Positions 15,407 to 22,889 of a DNA stretch of 23,211 bases are shown piece by piece. The stretch spans positions 12,869 to 36,079 of the forward strand of contig PLQY01000028.1 of NCBI GenBank assembly GCA_003160265.1, given 5' to 3'. The stretch's first letter is position 1. The number at the start of each line of letters is the position of its first letter. The notes under the pieces are model-generated. The model was not told the origin of the DNA, did not search any database, and saw only the letters and a program-made list of their open reading frames with translations. The position numbers were made by a program, and so were the translations under genes. The DNA is from Peptococcaceae bacterium (GTDB taxonomy: Bacteria > Bacillota > DSM-12270 > Thermacetogeniales > Thermacetogeniaceae).

Positions 15407-17538
15407 CACGGACCACTGCTGAGCGGCAGCGGCGCCTCGAACTTGACCGTCACCTTGGCGCCCGCGCTCAACTGGGTACCGGGCGGCGGGTTCTGGGAGA
15501 CCGCGATCCCGGTGGGGAACTGCCCTCCCTCGGGGACCAGGACCAGGTTCATGTCCGCTAACTCCTCCGCCACATCCCTCAGGCTCTTTCCTGTCAGATC
15601 AGGTACTGTCCGTTCTCCCGTAGGGACCGCCCCGGAGGCGTCCAGACTGAGCAGCACCTTGCTCCCTTTGGTCAACTTTACGCCGTCCACCGGCACCTGG
15701 TCAAGCACTACCTGGCCCTGCCCGCTGACTTCCCCTACCAGCCCGGCTGCGGCCAGGGTCTTCTGCGCTTCCGACACGGGCAGGTTGGTGACCGGCGGCA
15801 CCACCGTCAGGTCATCATTAAGGGTGGCGCCGCTGGGCAGGTAGTCCATCGGAACCTGCAGGTACCGCAGGCTGTCATTCATCACGTTTTTGAACACCGG
15901 GGCAGCTTGCACGCTGCCAAATTGAATACCCTGGGGAGAGTCGAGCAGCACAAAGCAGACGAGGCGCGGATGGTCAACCGGAGCAAACCCCAAGAAATCG
16001 AGCACGTGCGCTGTATCCGAGTATCCGCCACCCGGCAGCGGCTTCTGGCCGGTCCCGGTCTTCCCGCCCGCCGTATAGCCCTCGAGGCGGGCAGTGGTAC
16101 CCGTCCCCTGGTCGATCACCCGTTGCAGCAGGCTGCGCTCCTCTTGAGCGGTATCCGGGGAAAGCACCTGGCGGACCACCTTCGGATCAAATTGTTTAAT
16201 TACCTCGCCCTGGCTGTTGCGCAGTTCCTTGACCACGTACGGCTGCATCAGCTTGCCGCCGTTGGCGACGGCGCCCATGGCCATCACCAGTTGCAGGGGG
16301 GTCACGCTGTTGGCCTGGCCGATAGACATGGTGGCCAGGTCCACCTGGGTGGCCTCTTTCTGGTTCACGATAATCCCCTCGGCCTCACCGGGCAGGTCGA
16401 TGCCGGTCAGTTTCCCGAAGCCGAAGGCGTCGAGGTACTTATAAAACGTATCCAGGCCTTCCCTGAGGCCGATATCGATGAAACCGACGTTGCAGGAGTT
16501 CTGCACCACCTCCGCCAGCGACTCACTCCCGTGCCCCTGGGGCAGCCAGCAGTGAATCGTCCGGTCGGCCACCTGGATGAAGCCGGGACAGTAAAAGCGG
16601 TCGCTCTCGCTGACCAGATTCTCATCCAGGGCCGCCCCCAGGGTGACGATCTTGAATGTGGAGCCGGGTTCGTAGCTGTTGCAGATGGCAATGTTGCGCC
16701 GGTTGGCAGTAGGATAGTCCTGATAGTTGTTGGGATCGAAGTCGGGACGGTTGGCCATAGCCAGGATCTCGCCGGTATTGGGGTCCTCGACGATAATGGT
16801 GGCGCTGATGGGATGCCGCTCCTGCATCACCTTGTCCAGTTCGCGCTCGGCGAAGTACTGGATATTCTGGTCAATGGTCAGCACCACAGTATCGCCCGGC
16901 TCCGGCTCGATAAAATTGCGGGCGGTCCCCGGGATCTCCCGCCCAGCGGCGTCATACTCCACCAGCAGGCGCCCGCTGACTCCGGAAAGCTCCTTGTCGT
17001 ACTGGACTTCTATGCCTTCCAGGCCCTGGTTGTAATCGCCGGCAATGCCCAGGACATGTGAGGCCAGGTTCTTTTTGGGATAGTAGCGCTGGGGTTTGGC
17101 GATGATGCCGATCCCCGGCAGGGCCGCCTGCCGCAGGGCCTGGGACTGGGTGGGGTCCAGCTGCAGATCGATCCAGACCGACTGCTGGTCCTGCGTGATC
17201 ATGCCCAGGACATCGCTCGCTTTCATGCTCAGAATCGTTGCCAGCGTCTGGGCGGTCTCCTGCACTTTACCCGAACTCTTGACTTCGGCAGGAACGGCAT
17301 AGGCCGCGTCGGCGCTGATGCTGGTAGCCAACACGTTGCCGTTACGGTCTAGAATATCTCCTCGTTGGGGATCTACCGTGATCTCGCGGATCCGGTTCTG
17401 GAGGGCCTGCTGCTGGTACCAGGTGCCCTTCACCAGTTGCAGCCAGGCCAGGCGGAGGCAGAAGATGATAAAAATAGCAAGGACAGCGAAAAACAGGAGG
17501 GTGATCCTCTTGCGCACTTCTATGTTTCCCTTATACAA
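15406..17538 (-). CDS. spoVD: Class B penicillin-binding protein with two PASTA domains (SpoVD/PbpB type)
   Basis: This is a monofunctional transpeptidase that cross-links septal or spore-cortex peptidoglycan, probably with FtsW. The 710 residues contain a short cytoplasmic start, one membrane anchor (about 11-30), a PBP dimerisation domain (about 50-205, with RGDILDRNG) and the transpeptidase domain with Ser293 in STFK (293-296), SCN (348-350) and KTGTG (493-497). Two PASTA domains follow (about 578-633 and 643-701). B. subtilis SpoVD has one PASTA and PbpB two; only one such gene is present here, so it may serve vegetative division, sporulation or both. The start TTG (17538) has poor spacing; a GTG at 17517 after AAGGG is a good alternative. 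Confidence 0.93.
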   Translation of the reverse strand: MYKGNIEVRKRITLLFFAVLAIFIIFCLRLAWLQLVKGTWYQQQALQNRIREITVDPQRGDILDRNGNVLATSISADAAYAVPAEVKSSGKVQETAQTLATILSMKASDVLGMITQDQQSVWIDLQLDPTQSQALRQAALPGIGIIAKPQRYYPKKNLASHVLGIAGDYNQGLEGIEVQYDKELSGVSGRLLVEYDAAGREIPGTARNFIEPEPGDTVVLTIDQNIQYFAERELDKVMQERHPISATIIVEDPNTGEILAMANRPDFDPNNYQDYPTANRRNIAICNSYEPGSTFKIVTLGAALDENLVSESDRFYCPGFIQVADRTIHCWLPQGHGSESLAEVVQNSCNVGFIDIGLREGLDTFYKYLDAFGFGKLTGIDLPGEAEGIIVNQKEATQVDLATMSIGQANSVTPLQLVMAMGAVANGGKLMQPYVVKELRNSQGEVIKQFDPKVVRQVLSPDTAQEERSLLQRVIDQGTGTTARLEGYTAGGKTGTGQKPLPGGGYSDTAHVLDFLGFAPVDHPRLVCFVLLDSPQGIQFGSVQAAPVFKNVMNDSLRYLQVPMDYLPSGATLNDDLTVVPPVTNLPVSEAQKTLAAAGLVGEVSGQGQVVLDQVPVDGVKLTKGSKVLLSLDASGAVPTGERTVPDLTGKSLRDVAEELADMNLVLVPEGGQFPTGIAVSQNPPPGTQLSAGAKVTVKFEAPLPLSSGP

Positions 17539-17553
17539 AACTCCACCACCCCG

Positions 17554-18015
17554 TTAGCGAGGCGAAGCCTCAGCCCGACCGATAAACTTCGGCATTGCCG
17601 CCAACAGACGTGTGCTCCACGAACTAGACGGCGCTTTAGTCTCTGGCTGCGGTTCCTGTGAGGACACCTGCCCGGGGGAGAAAGAGACGACCATGAAATC
17701 TTGCGGCTCCTGCATCCCCAGCTTGGTTGTGGCGATCTGTTCAACTCTTTCGGGTGTCTGAAGCTTCGCTATTTCCAACTCCATTTGATTGTTCTCGGTC
17801 TGCAGATCGTTAATGCCGCTCTGCAATTTTTCAGCCTGATAACCCAAGGTGATGATCCTGGTCGTCTGGTAAGTGTACAGCATGACCAGCACAAAACCGG
17901 CCAGAATAGCCAGGGTTAGAACGGCGCATTTTCTTACCGACGGGTTCGCCCCGGTTGCGGGCCTCGGCCTGATCTCGCTCTCTATGGGCAGGAGCCTCTG
18001 TTCAGCTACTACCAA
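17554..18015 (-). CDS. ftsL: FtsL-like cell division protein
   Basis: FtsL is a small bitopic coiled-coil protein that binds FtsQ/DivIB and DivIC and activates septal synthesis. The 153-residue product has a charged cytoplasmic N-terminus, one membrane segment (about 30-49) and a coiled coil (about 55-87, with NDLQTENNQMELEIAKLQ), followed by the PERVEQIATTKLGM segment common in FtsL/DivIC. A Pro/Ser/Glu-rich tail of about 45 residues is unusual and poorly conserved. The start is TTG, 7 nt after GAGGTG. Position between rsmH and the PBP gene is the classical ftsL position. The family is short and variable, so the name rests on architecture and context. Confidence 0.88.
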   Translation of the reverse strand: MVVAEQRLLPIESEIRPRPATGANPSVRKCAVLTLAILAGFVLVMLYTYQTTRIITLGYQAEKLQSGINDLQTENNQMELEIAKLQTPERVEQIATTKLGMQEPQDFMVVSFSPGQVSSQEPQPETKAPSSSWSTRLLAAMPKFIGRAEASPR

Positions 18016-18022
18016 GATTATT

Positions 18023-18028
18023 CACCTC
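18023..18028 (-). promoter_or_regulatory. Ribosome binding site for the ftsL TTG start
   Basis: GAGGTG on the minus strand lies 7 nt ahead of a TTG. No in-frame ATG or GTG with a better site exists nearby. Confidence 0.75.
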
Positions 18029-18086
18029 ATTTATTTTATATTACTAAGGTGATGTTGCTGCGGTATCACTGGGCGCCCCGGCTTTG

Positions 18087-18141
18087 GCGGAAAGTGCTAT
18101 TGCTCCGCAACTGCTCCGCAACTGGATTCGCACTTTTCCGC
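18087..18141. repeat. REP-like hairpin repeat (family 1) over the rsmH stop
   Basis: GCGGAAAGTGC (18087-18097) pairs with GCACTTTTCCGC (18130-18141) with one bulged T. The loop side carries a twice-repeated GCTCCGCAAC-like word. By eye it aligns along its length with the unit at 3481-3528, but its arms are changed on both sides. It encodes the last residues and stop codon of rsmH. Confidence 0.75.
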
Positions 18142-19026
18142 AGCCCGCAGCTTGGCGCTGCGTGCCCTGGGGTTTTGCTCCACCTCTGCCGCCCCCGGCC
18201 TCAGGGGCTTCTTGGTCAGGACCCGAAGTCCGGCGCCGTCTGCCAGTACCCAGTTCCTGAAAGTATTTTTAACGATGCGGTCCTCCAATGAATGGAAGGA
18301 GATCACCACTATGCGCCCTCCGGGCACGAGCATCCTGATTCCCGCCTCCATGCCCCGTTCCAAGCCGGCCAGTTCGTCGTTGACCGCAATCCGCAGGGCC
18401 TGAAAAGTGCGCCTGGCCGGATGGGGACCGTCCCTGCGGGCGGCGGCGGGTATCGCCGCCTTGATGATCTCCACCAGTTGACCGGTGGTGGTGACTGGCC
18501 ACCTCGCCCGTGCTGCTGCTATAAAAGAGGCAATCCTCCTCGCCCACCTTTCTTCGCCATAGCGCTGGATCAATCCTGCCAGTTCTCTCTCGTTCAGGTT
18601 GTTAACCAGGTCTGCGGCAGTGGTCGCCGCCTGCTGATCCATTCGCATATCCAGCGGCGCATCATGGTTAAAGCTGAACCCCCGTTCGGGATCGAGCACC
18701 TGCCAGGTGGAAACACCCAGGTCAAACAGGATCCCGTCCACGCCATGGATACCCAACTCAGTCATAACATCGTCAAGATACTGGTAATCGCTATGGATCA
18801 TGGCTACCTGGCCGCTGACTTCCTTCAAGTTCTCTGCCGCCCGGTCTAGGGCACTGGCATCCCTGTCCAGACCGATCAGGCGCCCAGCAGGGCCTGCCCG
18901 GCGGACCAACTCCCTGGCGTGGCCGCCTCCCCCCAGGGTGCAGTCCAGGTAGAGGCCGCCATCCCTGACCGCCAGCAAATCCACAGCCTCATCCAACATC
19001 ACCGGGCGGTGTTCGAGGTCAGACAC
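18097..19026 (-). CDS. rsmH: 16S rRNA (cytosine-1402-N4) methyltransferase RsmH (MraW)
   Basis: RsmH is an S-adenosylmethionine-dependent methyltransferase that modifies C1402 of 16S rRNA in the ribosomal P site. The 309-residue protein starts with the family signature HRPVMLDEAVDLL and has the SAM-binding LDCTLGGGGHA (28-38), FDLGVST, FNHDAPLDMRMD, RRTFQALRIAVNDEL, SFHSLEDRIVK and the C-terminal NPRARSAKLRAAEK. The family normally ends about here; the extra 11 residues (CESSCGAVAEQ) come from a palindromic repeat. The GTG start overlaps the end of mraZ by 8 nt; the open frame continues 21 codons into mraZ without homology. Confidence 0.96.
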   Translation of the reverse strand: MSDLEHRPVMLDEAVDLLAVRDGGLYLDCTLGGGGHARELVRRAGPAGRLIGLDRDASALDRAAENLKEVSGQVAMIHSDYQYLDDVMTELGIHGVDGILFDLGVSTWQVLDPERGFSFNHDAPLDMRMDQQAATTAADLVNNLNERELAGLIQRYGEERWARRIASFIAAARARWPVTTTGQLVEIIKAAIPAAARRDGPHPARRTFQALRIAVNDELAGLERGMEAGIRMLVPGGRIVVISFHSLEDRIVKNTFRNWVLADGAGLRVLTKKPLRPGAAEVEQNPRARSAKLRAAEKCESSCGAVAEQ

Positions 19027-19459
19027 TGAAGAAATCGCCTTCCCCCAGCTTGGACACCAGGTCGTCGAAGGACTCCTCCAGCGGTCCATTATAATTCATC
19101 CAGCGTTCCCGGTCCCAGATCTCGACCCGGGACGAGACTCCGATCACTGCGGCATCCCGGGTGATCCCGGCGTATTCCCGCAGGCCCGGCGGAATCAGGA
19201 TCCGTCCCTGAGGATCCGGCTCACATTCGGCAGCCCCAGAGAAGAAAAACCGGGAAATGGCCCGGGCTTCTGTATTAGTCAGCGGCAGCTTTCTGAGCTT
19301 CTGTTCGAGAGCGTCCCACACGTCAAGCGGATATACAAACAGAGAGCGGTCCATGCCCCTGGTGACAATGCAGCGCTCACCCAGTTGGGCGCGGAACTTC
19401 ACCGGCATGATCAGGCGTCCTTTGGCATCGAAACTGTGCTGGTACTCTCCGATAAACAT
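19019..19459 (-). CDS. mraZ: Transcriptional regulator MraZ
   Basis: MraZ is a DNA-binding protein of the AbrB/MazE-like swapped-hairpin fold that forms a ring-shaped oligomer and binds direct repeats ahead of its own gene, controlling the dcw cluster. The 146-residue product has the two expected repeats, DAKGRLIMP (11-19) and DPQGRILIP (82-90). The open frame extends 14 codons further, but ATG 19459 gives the canonical MFIGEYQHSFD start and has GGAG 5 nt upstream. It is the first gene of the cluster, and four MraZ boxes lie only 29-65 nt upstream of the start. Confidence 0.97.
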   Translation of the reverse strand: MFIGEYQHSFDAKGRLIMPVKFRAQLGERCIVTRGMDRSLFVYPLDVWDALEQKLRKLPLTNTEARAISRFFFSGAAECEPDPQGRILIPPGLREYAGITRDAAVIGVSSRVEIWDRERWMNYNGPLEESFDDLVSKLGEGDFFSV

Positions 19460-19487
19460 TTGCTCTCCACTCTGTTCACCCGGCCAA

Positions 19488-19524
19488 TCACTAGGCACCA
19501 CTTTTCACCACTTTACACCACACT
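19488..19524 (-). promoter_or_regulatory. MraZ operator (four direct repeats)
   Basis: On the minus strand there are four 7-bp boxes in exact 10-bp register: AGTGTGG (19524-19518), AAAGTGG (19514-19508), AAAGTGG (19504-19498) and CTAGTGA (19494-19488). The known MraZ box is AAAGTG(T/G) followed by 3 nt, repeated. The two central boxes match fully and the outer ones partly. The site is just upstream of mraZ and overlaps the candidate promoter, implying autorepression. Confidence 0.85.
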
Positions 19525-19538
19525 AAACTTTCTAGCAA
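19510..19538 (-). promoter_or_regulatory. Candidate promoter of the dcw cluster
   Basis: On the minus strand TTGCTA (19538-19533) and TAAAGT (19515-19510) are spaced by 17 nt, with the second element lying within an MraZ box. Each is a four-of-six match. A bound MraZ ring would cover it. Confidence 0.5.
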
Positions 19539-19591
19539 CTCATTCCAAACTCCTTTTCCCTGTAGTCCTAATTTAATAGTTCAGGAGTCCT

Positions 19592-19619
19592 AAAAAAAAT
19601 TCCACCAATTTCTTGGTGG
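19592..19619 (-). terminator. Rho-independent terminator between DUF1858 gene and mraZ
   Basis: On the minus strand CCACCAA (19619-19613) and TTGGTGG (19608-19602) form a 7-bp stem with a GAAA tetraloop, followed by AA and eight T's (19599-19592). It separates the upstream metabolic genes from the dcw promoter. Confidence 0.85.
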
Positions 19620-19734
19620 GAGAAGTGAAGTTGGTCTGAGCTGATAAACACTATCCAGTATACCCATAATTTATCTTTTTAGCCGCGATGACTACCCGCA
19701 TGCCCGTTTTGTTGATTTTGACGCTGGTTGCCAG

Positions 19735-19935
19735 TTAGTGAACAGCCAGCCGGTTCAACTGGTGGACGAGATCGTCCACGTCGATGTCGTGGGCTTCCGC
19801 CGCGTCCTCAATGCTCTCCGCTCTTGCCGACGGGCAGTCGATACACTCCATCTCCATCCCCGCGGAGAGAAAGACAATCGCCGTCTGGGGACTCCTGGCG
19901 AGCACCTCTGCAATAGTCATCTCTTTGGTGATCAT
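19735..19935 (-). CDS. DUF1858 domain protein with CxxC motif
   Basis: A 66-residue protein of the DUF1858 family (also described as a hybrid-cluster-protein-associated redox disulfide domain). It begins MITKEMTIAEVLARSP, followed by CIDCPSA with Cys31 and Cys34, and a C-terminal helix (IDVDDLVHQL). The family is common in anaerobes; a redox or metal-related role is suggested by the CxxC motif but not established. The frame extends 12 codons upstream, but the ATG at 19935 has a strong GGGGGGAGAG site. It is apparently a separate unit, with its own candidate promoter upstream and a terminator downstream. Confidence 0.9.
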   Translation of the reverse strand: MITKEMTIAEVLARSPQTAIVFLSAGMEMECIDCPSARAESIEDAAEAHDIDVDDLVHQLNRLAVH

Positions 19936-19961
19936 TTCTCTCCCCCCTGACTTTTCTTCAG

Positions 19962-19990
19962 ATCTTAACATATAGCCAACCCCATATCAA
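19962..19990 (-). promoter_or_regulatory. Candidate sigma-A promoter of the DUF1858 gene
   Basis: On the minus strand TTGATA (19990-19985) and TAAGAT (19967-19962) lie 17 nt apart, 27 nt from the start codon and just past the stop of the methyltransferase-like gene. These are five-of-six and four-of-six matches. Confidence 0.5.
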
Positions 19991-20001
19991 CAACTGCAGA
20001 C

Positions 20002-21090
20002 CTAATCCAAAAACAGGCTGTCCCACTCCGCTGCCAGAGAGGAGGTCAGTTCGTAGGCGCGCACCGCTTCCTGCTCGGTCAACGTCCCCGTTCCGCAGGC
20101 AGGAGTGACCAGGGACTGGGACCGCACCAACCGGAGGTCGACCTTCTTACGCTCCATCTCCAACCATAACCGCCGCGCCCGCCCCTGCAGCGAGGCCAGG
20201 TTTTCTCCGGCAAGGGCCTCCCCCCCGGTGGGTATCAAACCCCAGGCCACAACCCCGGAGCGTTCCAGGAAGGACTGGACCAGTTCGGGGAACAGGGTAA
20301 AGCTGGCGGCATACTGGTAAGTGTCGAAGCTGATGATATTGAGATCCGTCTCCAGCAGCAGCGACCAGTCCAGGTCGGCACAGGAGTGCAGCCCCGCAAA
20401 AGCTCCAAATGAGCGCACCGATGAGGCAAATTCGTTAAGTTCGGCGATGACCTCCGACCTGGTGACACAAATCCGGTCAGACATGCCACAACTGTAGATC
20501 ACCGGGTCGTCCATGAAGATCAGCACCGGCAGACCGAACTTGCTCAGTGACCAGGCCTGCCAGGATGCCTGGAGGCTGAGCTGCTTCAGCAGCACATCCC
20601 GCAGTTGTGGATCGTAGTAGGCGGGGCGGCCCTGGGGATCGGTGATCTGGAAACCAACGCTCAACAGACCGGCGATCTGCCCCTTTAAAAACCGGGCCGG
20701 GCCAGGGCCCTGGTCCTCCAATTCGCCGTAAAACCGGTACCAGCCATCAGCGGCGCCGGGGGGGAAAGCGAACCTGGCCAAAGCTTCAGCATTGCCGGCG
20801 TCAGCCTGCAGGTAGATCTCGTAGAAGGCAGCCAGGCGCTCCGGCCATGCCGCGTCGTCACAGGTAAAGAAGGCGCGGTCATATCTCTCGATCTGCAACA
20901 GTCCGAGCTCCGACAATAGATTCAGGTTCTGGTACGTGAAATATTCCCGCCTGTTGGCCATGGGAAGCTGTGGCCAGTGAGGGACGGCGGGAAAGCATCT
21001 TTTTACCAGGGCTACCGCTGCGTCAGCGTCCAGGTACGGCAGGCTCCCTATTCCCGTTGGCAGCCCGCCGGGGGTGATGTGCTGGCTCAT
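20002..21090 (-). CDS. Core-MetE-like zinc methyltransferase (UROD/MetE-C fold)
   Basis: The 362-residue protein resembles the catalytic half of cobalamin-independent methionine synthase without its N-terminal half. Visible are the barrel start GGLPTGIGSLPYLDADAA (8-25), LKGQIAGLLSVG (135-146), IFMDDPVIY, the metal-site motif HSC (His235, Cys237) and TPACGTGTL with Cys332. In MetE the zinc that activates homocysteine is held by His-x-Cys, a Glu and a later Cys, so the metal site appears intact. Stand-alone core-MetE proteins (the Mes group) make methionine from corrinoid-bound or other methyl donors in some anaerobes; the substrate here is unknown. The ATG overlaps the ACT gene stop (ATGA), so the two are translationally coupled. 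Confidence 0.8.
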   Translation of the reverse strand: MSQHITPGGLPTGIGSLPYLDADAAVALVKRCFPAVPHWPQLPMANRREYFTYQNLNLLSELGLLQIERYDRAFFTCDDAAWPERLAAFYEIYLQADAGNAEALARFAFPPGAADGWYRFYGELEDQGPGPARFLKGQIAGLLSVGFQITDPQGRPAYYDPQLRDVLLKQLSLQASWQAWSLSKFGLPVLIFMDDPVIYSCGMSDRICVTRSEVIAELNEFASSVRSFGAFAGLHSCADLDWSLLLETDLNIISFDTYQYAASFTLFPELVQSFLERSGVVAWGLIPTGGEALAGENLASLQGRARRLWLEMERKKVDLRLVRSQSLVTPACGTGTLTEQEAVRAYELTSSLAAEWDSLFLD

Positions 21091-21518
21091 AGACTGTAGA
21101 CCTCCTCACCGCTGAGCGCCCTGATCCCCTTCTCGGCGATCAACCGCTCTGCGACTTCGGAATTCTCCACCCTGAACACCGCCAGAGCGTCCTTGGAGAT
21201 CTTGGCGCTGAAGGCGTACATGTACTCGATGTTCACCCCGGCCTCCTGCATCAGTTCCAGGACTCCCGCCAGGCCGCCGGGCCGGTCCGGTATCCGCACC
21301 GCTATTACCTCGCACATGCTGACCGTGAAGCCGCCTTCCCGCAGCACCTTGAAGGCATCATCGGGACGGTTGACGATCAGCCTCAAAATACCGAAATCTG
21401 TAGTATCAGCAATGGAGAAAGCCCGGATGTCGATGCCGTTGGCGCTGATTGCCCCGGTCACATCGGCCAGGCGCCCGCACTTGTTCTCCAGGAAAACCGA
21501 GATCTGCTTGATCGGCAT
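21087..21518 (-). CDS. Tandem ACT-domain protein
   Basis: A 143-residue protein made of two ACT domains and nothing else: residues about 3-66 (IKQISVFLENKCGRLADV ...) and about 70-138 (VIAVRIPDRPGGLAGVL ...). ACT domains bind amino acids, usually at dimer interfaces. Stand-alone tandem ACT proteins of this kind frequently lie beside paaK-type ligase genes in anaerobes and are presumed amino-acid sensors, perhaps for aromatic amino acids. The ATG at 21518 follows AAGGAAGGG; an ATG seven codons earlier overlaps the ligase stop but has no ribosome binding site. A Cys replaces the usual Pro or Ala in the first ligand loop (ENKCGRL). Confidence 0.88.
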   Translation of the reverse strand: MPIKQISVFLENKCGRLADVTGAISANGIDIRAFSIADTTDFGILRLIVNRPDDAFKVLREGGFTVSMCEVIAVRIPDRPGGLAGVLELMQEAGVNIEYMYAFSAKISKDALAVFRVENSEVAERLIAEKGIRALSGEEVYSL

Positions 21519-21538
21519 GCTTTTCCCTTCCTTCCGCA

Positions 21539-22849
21539 TTACAGTTGACGGCGGTCAATAACCCGCTTGGCCTTGCCCTCGCTGCGCTCTATGGTTTTGG
21601 GCTCAACCAGCTTGATCCGGACACTGATATTCAACACATCTTCAATCTCCCGCCGGATCTGGCGCTCCAGGGTTTCCAACCGCCGCACCTCGTCTGAGAA
21701 GAACTGCCCGGAGACTTCCACCTGGACCTCCAACTCGTCCAACTGCCCCCGGCGTTCCACGATGATCTGATACTGCGGTTCGGTGTGGGCGATCCTGAGC
21801 AACACCTCTTCGATCTGGGACGGGAAGACGTTGACGCCCCGGATGACCAGCATGTCGTCGGTGCGCCCGACAAAGCGGCCGATCCTCCGGTGGGTGCGTC
21901 CACAGGGACAGGCCTCCGCCATGATGGTAGTTATATCTCTGGTGCGGTAACGGATCAGAGGCATGGCCTGCTTGGTCAGGCTGGTGACCACCAGTTCACC
22001 GTAACTCCCGGGCGGCAACTGCTCCCCGGTCTCCGGGTCGATCACCTCGAACAGGAAGTGATCCTCCCATACATGGAGGCCCTGTTTCTCCGGGCACTCC
22101 ACTGCCACCCCGGGCCCGATGATCTCCGTCAGTCCATAGACGTCCAGGGCCATGATTCCCAACCGGTCCTCGAGCTGGCTGCGCATGTTCTGCGACCAGG
22201 ACTCGGCCCCGAAGAGGCCGCCCTGCAGTTTCAGATCGCTCTTGTAGATGCCCATCTCCTCCATAACCAGGGCCAGGTGCATGGCATAGGACGGAGTGCA
22301 AGCCAGGATGGTGCTGCCAAAGTCCTTCATGATCATGATCTGCCGCTTGGTATGGCCGCCTGAGGCCGGGATCACCGAGGCGCCGATCCGCTCGGCCCCG
22401 CAGTGTGCGCCGAGTCCACCGGTGAACAGGCCGTAGCCGTAGGCGACATGAATTACGGAATTCTTGGTGGCGCCGCAACAGGTGAGGGAGCGGGCCATCA
22501 CCTCCGCCCATACTTCCAGGTCATGCCGGGTATAGCCACCCACGACCGGTTTGCCGGTAGTACCAGAGGATGCGTGCACTCGCACCACCTCGCTCAGGGG
22601 TACCGTGAACAGTCCATAGGGATAGTTGTCCCGCAGGTCATTTTTGGTGGTGAAGGGCAGTCTGGACAGGTCGTCCAGAGACTTCACGTCGTCGGGCCCC
22701 ATACCGCGTTCCTGGAAAGCCCTGCGGTAAAACGGCGCATCGTAGAAAACCCGGCTCACCGTCTCCCGGAGCCGTTCAATCTGGAGAGCCTTAAGTTCTG
22801 ACTGCGGCATGCACTCGTACTTCTCGTTCCAGATGAGACTCAATTCCAT
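21539..22849 (-). CDS. paaK: Phenylacetate--CoA ligase family enzyme
   Basis: An adenylate-forming acyl-CoA ligase (436 residues, normal for the PaaK family). Motifs seen are the P-loop-like ASSGTTGKP (93-101), YGLTE (238-242), YRTRD (301-305), the hinge [18 protein letters not shown] (328-345) and a C-terminal EGKAKR with the likely catalytic Lys. In anaerobes such enzymes activate phenylacetate or related aryl acids made from aromatic amino acids, and often neighbour indolepyruvate:ferredoxin oxidoreductase genes; those are not seen here. CPCGR (314-318) may bind metal. I chose ATG 22849 with GGGGG upstream; ATG 22861 is possible. The exact substrate cannot be read from sequence. Confidence 0.9.
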   Translation of the reverse strand: MELSLIWNEKYECMPQSELKALQIERLRETVSRVFYDAPFYRRAFQERGMGPDDVKSLDDLSRLPFTTKNDLRDNYPYGLFTVPLSEVVRVHASSGTTGKPVVGGYTRHDLEVWAEVMARSLTCCGATKNSVIHVAYGYGLFTGGLGAHCGAERIGASVIPASGGHTKRQIMIMKDFGSTILACTPSYAMHLALVMEEMGIYKSDLKLQGGLFGAESWSQNMRSQLEDRLGIMALDVYGLTEIIGPGVAVECPEKQGLHVWEDHFLFEVIDPETGEQLPPGSYGELVVTSLTKQAMPLIRYRTRDITTIMAEACPCGRTHRRIGRFVGRTDDMLVIRGVNVFPSQIEEVLLRIAHTEPQYQIIVERRGQLDELEVQVEVSGQFFSDEVRRLETLERQIRREIEDVLNISVRIKLVEPKTIERSEGKAKRVIDRRQL

Positions 22850-22889
22850 CCTCACCCCCATGCTAGTTTCAACTCATCCCCAAAGGAGC

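Noticed and set aside
15907..17061. A 384-codon open frame on the plus strand opposite the PBP gene
   Set aside because: It is the reverse shadow of a gene with clear PBP motifs; its translation shows no family features and no ribosome binding site fits.
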